The translations under genes and the position numbers were made by a program. Below, piece by piece: positions 58,369-64,000 of a stretch of DNA of 64,000 nucleotides. The DNA comes from Pseudoalteromonas sp. '520P1 No. 423' (lineage in GTDB: Bacteria; Pseudomonadota; Gammaproteobacteria; Enterobacterales; Alteromonadaceae). Where the stretch lies: NCBI RefSeq assembly GCF_001269985.1, contig NZ_BBZB01000002.1, positions 744,001 to 808,000 on the forward strand, given 5' to 3'. Below the pieces are notes generated by a model that was not told the origin of the DNA, did not search any database, and saw only the letters and a list, made by a program, of their open reading frames with translations. Numbering within the stretch: the stretch's first letter is position 1; each line of letters begins with the position of its first letter.

Positions 58369-58404
58369 AAAAAGCGCTTTTTATTTATAATAAAAGTGCT
58401 TTTT
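58369..58404 (+). terminator. Terminator of the giant gene
   Basis: AAAAAGCGCTTTT pairs with AAAAGTGCTTTTT (one G-U pair) eight bases after the stop codon and ends in a T-run. It separates the giant gene's transcript from the lipoprotein operon. Confidence 0.75.
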
Positions 58405-58439
58405 ATTAAATAAATCTCACTATTTTTAAATAGTTAGGG

Positions 58440-58445
58440 TATAAT
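58440..58445 (+). promoter_or_regulatory. Promoter -10 of the lipoprotein operon
   Basis: A consensus TATAAT lies 40 bases before the first lipoprotein start and after the giant-gene terminator. The -35 region is poor. Confidence 0.6.
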
Positions 58446-58485
58446 TCGCCGGATTTTGTATTTGTTTTAGGTAAAGGGAGTTGTG

Positions 58486-59298
58486 ATGAAAGGCTTAAAA
58501 ATCTTGTTTGGTGTAGTTGTTATTAGTGGTTTGCTTGCTTGTAGTCCAAAGCCAGAAAGTGTGGCAAAAGTTGGTGATAAACAAGTTACGAAAGCAGAGA
58601 TAGAGTCTTATTTATCATTAAAGAAAATAAATAGTAAAAATGAAGAACAATATCAATCAGCAAAGCAATATTACTTAAAAAATTTAGCATTAATTGCAGC
58701 AATCGAAAAAGAAGGGAGTTTAGATCAACAAAAAATAGAAACTGAATTGTTTGAAATTAAAAAAGATTTAATTTTAAATCGTTACCTGATGAAGTTTTTA
58801 GATAATGCTGTCACTGATACTGCTATGAGAAATTATTACGCTGAAAATCAAGGTAAATACCAAAAAGAAAAGGCGAAAGTGTCACATATTCTTTTTAGAT
58901 TGGATAATAATGCTACTGAACAGCAACGTCAGTCTAAATATAGCAAAGCTATGGAAGCCTATAGTAAATTAAAAACAGGCGCTATGTTTAATGAAATAAC
59001 GTCACAATATTCTGAAGATTTAGTTTCTGCAAAAAAAGGGGGTCAATTAGGTTGGATGCAAAAAGGGGCAATCTCTCCTGTATTTTCAGATAAGGTATTT
59101 AATCAATTGCAAGCTTCAGAAATATCAGAACCATTTCTAACTGAGTTTGGTTACCATATTGTAAAATTAGAACAAAGCCCTTCGATTGTAAAACAACCTT
59201 TTGAAAAAGTAAGAGGTAATATTAAACGTATATTGCGCCAAGTTGCAAAAGATGCAGAACTAAAGCGTTTACAAACGAGCATAACTGTCATTCAGTAA
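58486..59298 (+). CDS. Parvulin-type peptidyl-prolyl isomerase lipoprotein
   Basis: A 270-residue periplasmic lipoprotein. The signal MKGLKILFGVVVISGLLAC places the lipidated Cys at 19 with Ser at +2, which predicts the outer membrane. A SurA-like N-terminal helical region (AKVGDKQVTKAEIESYLSLK) is followed by a PpiC/rotamase domain at about 120-232 with KAKVSHILFRLDN, FNEITSQYSEDLVSAKKGGQ, LGWMQKGAISPVFSDKVFN and FGYHIVKLEQ, all hallmark parvulin segments. It catalyses Xaa-Pro isomerisation and chaperones outer-membrane or secreted clients. GGGAG five bases before the ATG at 58,486 decides the start over the GTG three bases earlier. It is the first of three lipoprotein genes next to the giant gene, so a dedicated folding role is plausible. 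Confidence 0.88.
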   Translation: MKGLKILFGVVVISGLLACSPKPESVAKVGDKQVTKAEIESYLSLKKINSKNEEQYQSAKQYYLKNLALIAAIEKEGSLDQQKIETELFEIKKDLILNRYLMKFLDNAVTDTAMRNYYAENQGKYQKEKAKVSHILFRLDNNATEQQRQSKYSKAMEAYSKLKTGAMFNEITSQYSEDLVSAKKGGQLGWMQKGAISPVFSDKVFNQLQASEISEPFLTEFGYHIVKLEQSPSIVKQPFEKVRGNIKRILRQVAKDAELKRLQTSITVIQ

Positions 59299-59333
59299 AT
59301 TTAAATTATTAAGAGTAAAATAAGGAAATATCA

Positions 59334-60191
59334 ATGCGAACCATAGGATTCTTACTCTTAGTAAGCCTTGTTGCTGCGTGTAATAAAACACAAACTGACA
59401 ATACAATAAATGGTAATAATGCACCAACTGAGGTTGTCGCTAAAGTAAATGGTGAACCAATTTATAAAACAGAGTTTGATTTAATCGTAAATCAAACTGT
59501 TGGGGAATTTGCAGCTTTACAACTGACTAAAAAGACAAAAGATAAAATTTTGCAAAGCTTAGTACTTAGAAAACTAATGAAAGCCGAGCAATTAAAACTG
59601 ATGGAGCAGACTGAGCTTCAACATGTTGAGCTTCAAGTTGCAGCATATCGTGATGAATTACTTACAAAGCAATATATCAGAAATAACATTTCAGCAGACC
59701 CCGTTTCGAATGAAATGGTGAATGAGTATTATCATAATAACTTATCTCAGTTCGGTAAAAAGCAGATCAGACGTTTCGATATGATCAGAGCACAAATAGG
59801 ACATGATGAAAAACAAGTAAAGCAAATTAATAAATTTATACAAAATATATCACCTAAAGAAGATTGGCAGGCGCTAGCTAATATACCGGAAACTAAAAAA
59901 TACTCAGTTAAAATAATTCGTGGCAATAGCGCTGATAAAGGGCTACTAAAATCTTATCAATCAATAATATCTACTTTAGCAAAGAACGAGGCATCAAAAG
60001 TCCATAGTATTAATGGTGTTTTAGTGCGTTTTAAAGTAATAGACTTAATAGAGTTACCTGCAAAGCCTTTAATAGAAGTAAAAGAAGATATTCATAAACG
60101 TTTAGCACCGATACAGATTAAAAAGGCGATTAAAAATCAAGCGCGATTTTTAAAAGATAAGTCAGAGGTTAAGATCTATGCCTTTGATTAA
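59334..60191 (+). CDS. SurA/EpsD-like lipoprotein with degenerate PPIase region
   Basis: A 285-residue lipoprotein with signal MRTIGFLLLVSLVAAC (Cys16), then a SurA_N-like chaperone region: EVVAKVNGEPIYKTEFDLIV, KILQSLVLRKLMKAEQLKL and a long amphipathic helix. Where the parvulin domain should be (about 150-250), the sequence IRRFDMIRAQIGHDEKQVKQ keeps the general layout but lacks the SHIL, GGxLGW and GYHI hallmarks, so it is probably a chaperone without isomerase activity. It starts at ATG 59,334 after AAGGA, 35 bases behind the parvulin gene. Its last 14 bases overlap the next gene, implying translational coupling. It may work as a pair with the active parvulin. Confidence 0.75.
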   Translation: MRTIGFLLLVSLVAACNKTQTDNTINGNNAPTEVVAKVNGEPIYKTEFDLIVNQTVGEFAALQLTKKTKDKILQSLVLRKLMKAEQLKLMEQTELQHVELQVAAYRDELLTKQYIRNNISADPVSNEMVNEYYHNNLSQFGKKQIRRFDMIRAQIGHDEKQVKQINKFIQNISPKEDWQALANIPETKKYSVKIIRGNSADKGLLKSYQSIISTLAKNEASKVHSINGVLVRFKVIDLIELPAKPLIEVKEDIHKRLAPIQIKKAIKNQARFLKDKSEVKIYAFD

Positions 60192-63100
60192 TATATTCAG
60201 AGCAATTACAAAAATATTCTTATTGATTTTCACCACTTCCTTACTAACTGCTTGTTCTAATTCAGATGAGGACAAGACGTATCAAGAAGGCATAGTGCTG
60301 AATGATCCTATTTCAGCAGTTGAATTTAACTATTTTTCAGGTGATTACAATTCTATTGAATCTTTAACTCATACTCAGCCTGATATTATGGGAATAACAC
60401 CTGAATTAAATTTAGATGTTATGAAACAGCAAAGTAAAGGAGCTTATTATTTTAGGGGATACTTTTATGTTGAACAAAAAGAACAATATCGATTTGAAAC
60501 ACGACAAAGTGGTCTCAGTTTATTACTTATAAACAATGAAGTAATTGAAAATGAGGTGAACCTTGATATAGGTTATCACGAATTCATTTATTGGTTGATA
60601 CCTGAAGATATTAATATTCAACCCCAAGTATTCATGCTCTCTGAAACAACAAGTACAATAGATTTAGCCGAACACAATTTATTTTTAGCACAAAATAATT
60701 TAAGTCAAGCTGCCGCAATCGATTTTGATCCTCAAAATATAATAAATGGACTGTCATACCATTATTATGAATTAGATGGTATTTCATTTGAGTTATTAGA
60801 AAATTTATCACCAATTGAGCAAGGAAATTTAAATCAGTTATCCCTAGTTGAAAAAAATAAACATAATGATATGGCAATGATATTTAAGGGATATTTTAAT
60901 GTTGAATCAGCTGGTTTATATAGCTTTAAAGCTAATTCCAATGTTCCTTTGCGTATCTATATTGGAGAAAAAGAGTTAATAAACCAAAATCAAATAGGCT
61001 CATCTTTATATATCAATTCAATTTGGATTGAGCCTGGAATTTATCAACTTAGGGTTGAAGTACTTGGGAAATCAGAATCAGACGCTATAAATTTAGTCTG
61101 GAAAAAGCAAGAACCTAATATCGAGTCTCAATACCTAGCAATTGATGAGCTAGGCCTTACATCAGAAGAATTTACTAAAATTGAACTAATAGCTGAACCT
61201 GAAAATGAACAATGGGAACTTGGTATAAATGGTCGTTATTACTTTTCAAATCAGCCCGCAAGTATAAATGAAATTGATTTATTTATGCCAAATACGGCAA
61301 TGCGTTTAAATAAATTTGAAATAGAACAAGAGCAAATTAACTATCCATACTCAGCATATTTTACAAGTCAGGTACAAATACTAGAAGAAGGCAATTATAC
61401 CTTTTATTTAGAGCATGATAATTTATTAGAACTTAAAATAGCAGAGCAAACAATTTCTAATAAAGTAAGTCAAAAAACAAATATCACAAATAATTTAAAT
61501 AGTTCACACTCCATCACTTACTACTTAGGCCAAGGGTATTATAAATTAGAAGTTTTCTATCATTTAACAGACGAATCTAATTTACCAAAAATTGAAATAG
61601 CGCCGACAGGAAATACACGTTCAAGTTTAAGTTCATTTAAATTCTCTTCTTCAACACAAGAAGTTGCAACAGATTTTGATGGTGATTTAGTTTCTGACGA
61701 AGAAGATGATTTTCCAGACGATCCATCGGAGTCTTCAGATATTGATGGCGATGGAATAGGAGATAATACAGATGATGATATTGATGGTGATTCAGTATTA
61801 AATGATGATGACGCATTTCCAAACGACCCTAATGAATGGTCAGATTTAGACTCTGATGGTATTGGTGACAATTCTGATACAGATAGAGATGGAGATGGTG
61901 TTTTAAATGAAGAAGATGCATTTCCAAATGATCCCAATGAGTGGTCAGATTTAGACTCTGATGGTATTGGTGACAATTCAGATGCAGATAGAGATGGTGA
62001 TGGCGTTTTAAATGAAAATGATGCATTTCCAAATGATGCAACTGAATGGGCTGATTTAGATAATGATGGTATAGGTGACAACTCAGATACCGATAGAGAT
62101 GGTGATGGTGTATTAAACCAAGATGATGCATTTCCAAATGATGCGACCGAATGGTCTGATTTAGACAGTGATGGCATAGGTGATAATTCAGATATTGATA
62201 GGGATGGTGACGGTGTTACAAATGAGAATGATCTCTTTCCAAATGACGCTTCTGAATGGGCAGATATAGATAACGACGGTATTGGTGACAATTCTGATCC
62301 GGATAAAGATGGCGATGGTGTTTTAAATGAAGAAGATCCGTTTCCAAGTGATCCTAGTGAGTGGTCAGATTTAGATGGTGATGGTATTGGAGATAATACC
62401 GACCCAGATAGAGATGGCGATGGTGTTTTAAATGAAGATGATGCTTTACCTAATGATAATACAGAATGGTCTGATTTAGATGGGGATGGTGTCGGTGACA
62501 ATTCAGATCCAGACAGAGATGGTGATGGTGTTTTAAATGAAAATGATTTATATCCAAACGACCCAACTGATTGGGCTGATATGGACGGAGATGGTATTGG
62601 TGATAATGCCGACCCTGATAGAGATGGCGATGGGGTAATAAATGAACTTGATGATTTTCCAGATGACCCACTTAGATGGAATAATGACCCTGATGCAATA
62701 GATACAGATAATGACGGTTACCCTGATGATGTCGATGCATTTCCAAATGACCCGACAGAGTGGATTGATACTGATGGTGATGGTATAGGCAATAATTCAG
62801 ATCCGGATTTAGATAATGATGGCTTTGCTAACGAAGATGATGCATTTCCTAATAATCCGAATGAATGGAGAGATACCGATGGGGATGGCTTAGGTGATAA
62901 TTCAGATCCAGATTTAGATGGTGACGGTGTAGATAATGAGACTGATTTATTTCCAAATGATGGCACCGAATGGGCTGATTTAGATGGTGATGGCATAGGT
63001 GATAACTCAGATCCAGATAAAGATGGCGATGGCGTAAACAATGATGAAGATGCTTTTGAGAATAACCCATCAGAATGGGCTGATTTAGATGGTGACGGCA

Positions 63101-64000
63101 TTGGTAATAATTCGGATCCAGATAAAGATGGCGATGGGGTTTTAAATGTAAATGATCTATTCCCAGAAAATAAAAATGAATGGGCAGATTTAGATGGTGA
63201 CGGCATTGGTAATAATTCGGATCCAGATAAAGATGGTGATGGTCATGGCAATGAACAAGATGCATTTCCTAACGATGCTAGTGAATGGTCAGATATTGAT
63301 AATGATGGCATTGGAGATAATGCAGATGTAGACCGCGACGGTGATGGTGTTGTTAATGAACAAGATTTGTTTCCTAATGATGGCAGTGAATGGTCTGATT
63401 TAGACCGCGATGGTATCGGGGATAATTCCGATCCAGATAAAGATGGTGATGGTGTTATTAATGAAGAAGATGCATTTCCTGATAACCCCAATGAATGGGC
63501 TGATTTAGATAAAGATGGTATTGGAGATAATTCAGATCCTGATAAAGATGGAGATGGTTATGATAATGATAAGGATGCGTTTCCCGATGATCCAACGCGT
63601 TGGCATGTACAATTAGAGATTGATTTAAAACTTACAGGTGAAGAAGGTGTCATACACTTAAATTGGCAGCACGAACAAAACACATTTTTACACGGCTTTA
63701 ATGTTTGGCGCGCAGAAAAAAATATGGCATTAGTTAATATTGCAGCATTAGATAAATCTATAACTCAATATTTAGATACTGATGTAACAAACAATCAGCA
63801 ATATCAATATCAAATTGAAGCACGTGCAGAAAATAGTCTTTTAGGTAAAAGTAATACACCACAAATTTACACAGCATTTAATAGTATTAAAGTCGAAAAC
63901 TTAAACATAGAAATGGCTGAAACAGGAGTGTTGCTAAGATGGGACGCTATAAGCGAATTAAACGTCATTATCGAAAAACGACAAGGTATTGAGACATGGG
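60178..64000 (+). CDS. Large PA14-like / thrombospondin-3 / FnIII-like lipoprotein (3' end outside window)
   Basis: The frame is open from ATG 60,178 to the window end (at least 1,274 codons). The lipoprotein signal MPLINIFRAITKIFLLIFTT ends SLLTAC|S. Residues about 60-490 look like three PA14-type lectin-like sandwiches (GAYYFRGYFYVEQKEQYRFE; MAMIFKGYFNVESAGLYSFK; YSAYFTSQVQILEEGNYTFY). Residues about 500-1140 are a 105-base-period Ca-binding TSP3 array. From about residue 1143 fibronectin-III-like domains begin (FNVWRAEKNMALVNIAALD). It overlaps the preceding gene by 14 bases with an AGG site inside it. It is probably an outer-membrane-anchored, rod-like surface lipoprotein displaying carbohydrate-binding heads. 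Sharing TSP3 repeats with the giant protein suggests a Ca-dependent partnership; this is inferred. Confidence 0.8.
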   Translation, partial: MPLINIFRAITKIFLLIFTTSLLTACSNSDEDKTYQEGIVLNDPISAVEFNYFSGDYNSIESLTHTQPDIMGITPELNLDVMKQQSKGAYYFRGYFYVEQKEQYRFETRQSGLSLLLINNEVIENEVNLDIGYHEFIYWLIPEDINIQPQVFMLSETTSTIDLAEHNLFLAQNNLSQAAAIDFDPQNIINGLSYHYYELDGISFELLENLSPIEQGNLNQLSLVEKNKHNDMAMIFKGYFNVESAGLYSFKANSNVPLRIYIGEKELINQNQIGSSLYINSIWIEPGIYQLRVEVLGKSESDAINLVWKKQEPNIESQYLAIDELGLTSEEFTKIELIAEPENEQWELGINGRYYFSNQPASINEIDLFMPNTAMRLNKFEIEQEQINYPYSAYFTSQVQILEEGNYTFYLEHDNLLELKIAEQTISNKVSQKTNITNNLNSSHSITYYLGQGYYKLEVFYHLTDESNLPKIEIAPTGNTRSSLSSFKFSSSTQEVATDFDGDLVSDEEDDFPDDPSESSDIDGDGIGDNTDDDIDGDSVLNDDDAFPNDPNEWSDLDSDGIGDNSDTDRDGDGVLNEEDAFPNDPNEWSDLDSDGIGDNSDADRDGDGVLNENDAFPNDATEWADLDNDGIGDNSDTDRDGDGVLNQDDAFPNDATEWSDLDSDGIGDNSDIDRDGDGVTNENDLFPNDASEWADIDNDGIGDNSDPDKDGDGVLNEEDPFPSDPSEWSDLDGDGIGDNTDPDRDGDGVLNEDDALPNDNTEWSDLDGDGVGDNSDPDRDGDGVLNENDLYPNDPTDWADMDGDGIGDNADPDRDGDGVINELDDFPDDPLRWNNDPDAIDTDNDGYPDDVDAFPNDPTEWIDTDGDGIGNNSDPDLDNDGFANEDDAFPNNPNEWRDTDGDGLGDNSDPDLDGDGVDNETDLFPNDGTEWADLDGDGIGDNSDPDKDGDGVNNDEDAFENNPSEWADLDGDGIGNNSDPDKDGDGVLNVNDLFPENKNEWADLDGDGIGNNSDPDKDGDGHGNEQDAFPNDASEWSDIDNDGIGDNADVDRDGDGVVNEQDLFPNDGSEWSDLDRDGIGDNSDPDKDGDGVINEEDAFPDNPNEWADLDKDGIGDNSDPDKDGDGYDNDKDAFPDDPTRWHVQLEIDLKLTGEEGVIHLNWQHEQNTFLHGFNVWRAEKNMALVNIAALDKSITQYLDTDVTNNQQYQYQIEARAENSLLGKSNTPQIYTAFNSIKVENLNIEMAETGVLLRWDAISELNVIIEKRQGIETW
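61675..63600 (+). repeat. 105-bp tandem repeat array coding for TSP3 units
   Basis: About 18 units of 35 residues, each on the pattern DLDSDGIGDNSD, DRDGDGVLNE, DAFPNDPNEW, closed by a Trp. One unit near 62,675-62,760 is shorter and variant. Neighbouring units are near-identical at the DNA level, for example those starting at 61,835 and 61,940, so copy number can change by slippage or recombination. The long open frames on the opposite strand here are by-products of the repeat. Confidence 0.9.

Noticed and set aside
61560..63491. Several long minus-strand open frames rich in Ser/Pro or in Leu/His, up to 313 codons
   Set aside because: They are antisense readings of the GATGGTGAT-type TSP3 repeat, which lacks stops on the opposite strand. 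They have no start signals and only reflect the 105-bp period.
1..64000. CRISPR array or tRNA genes
   Set aside because: No repeat-spacer periodicity of the 28-40 base kind and no cloverleaf sequences were recognised. The only regular arrays are protein-coding.

Overview
The window is AT-rich DNA from a marine-type gammaproteobacterium, most likely an Alteromonadales member (Colwelliaceae or Pseudoalteromonadaceae-like). The reasons are low GC, two large TonB-dependent receptors, a Fur box, PhoB boxes, a LacI-type operator before zwf, NupC/Udk/DeoB/DeoD nucleoside salvage, and long thrombospondin-type-3 arrays. The genus is inferred from gene content only. I saw no rRNA, tRNA or CRISPR array.

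Positions 1-10,220 are ordinary chromosome. zwf (glucose-6-phosphate dehydrogenase) converges on deoB-deoD (phosphopentomutase and purine nucleoside phosphorylase). Next come a Fur-controlled siderophore-type TonB receptor with a PepSY membrane protein downstream, and then udk-nupC-2OG/Fe(II) oxygenase. The same 12-base inverted repeat (GGACATTTGTCC) lies upstream of both deoB and udk, so the two nucleoside loci probably share a repressor.

Positions 10,220-16,660 hold an IS transposase remnant and then a two-gene phosphate-starvation locus. Tandem PhoB boxes precede a lipoprotein built from two homologous halves, followed by an 882-residue TonB receptor. The receptor's 3' end and terminator are duplicated in tandem.

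Positions 16,660-20,837 are a decaying region. It contains a divergent Lgt paralogue with altered catalytic residues, an arsH pseudogene with two in-frame stops, the 5' stub of a secreted-protein gene abutting it, an unrecognised 159-residue protein, and a frameshifted sensor-like fragment.

Positions 20,838-64,000 are dominated by one uninterrupted 12,507-codon gene, more than half of the window. It encodes a Sec-exported giant protein made of Ig-like domains, a seven-fold array of [beta-propeller, SbsA-like Ig, TIG, TIG] supermodules, more Ig and propeller domains, a Ca-binding DxDxDG segment, a PPC-like domain and a three-fold glycine-rich C-terminal module. No known export or anchoring signal (RTX, autotransporter, TPS) is visible. 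It ends at a terminator. A new promoter then drives three lipoprotein genes: a parvulin PPIase, a SurA/EpsD-like protein with a degenerate catalytic region, and, overlapping it, a long PA14-like/TSP3/fibronectin-III-like lipoprotein that runs off the window. I propose, as inference, that these form an undescribed cell-surface system in which dedicated periplasmic chaperone lipoproteins help fold or export the giant protein and the TSP3 lipoprotein is a partner or anchor.
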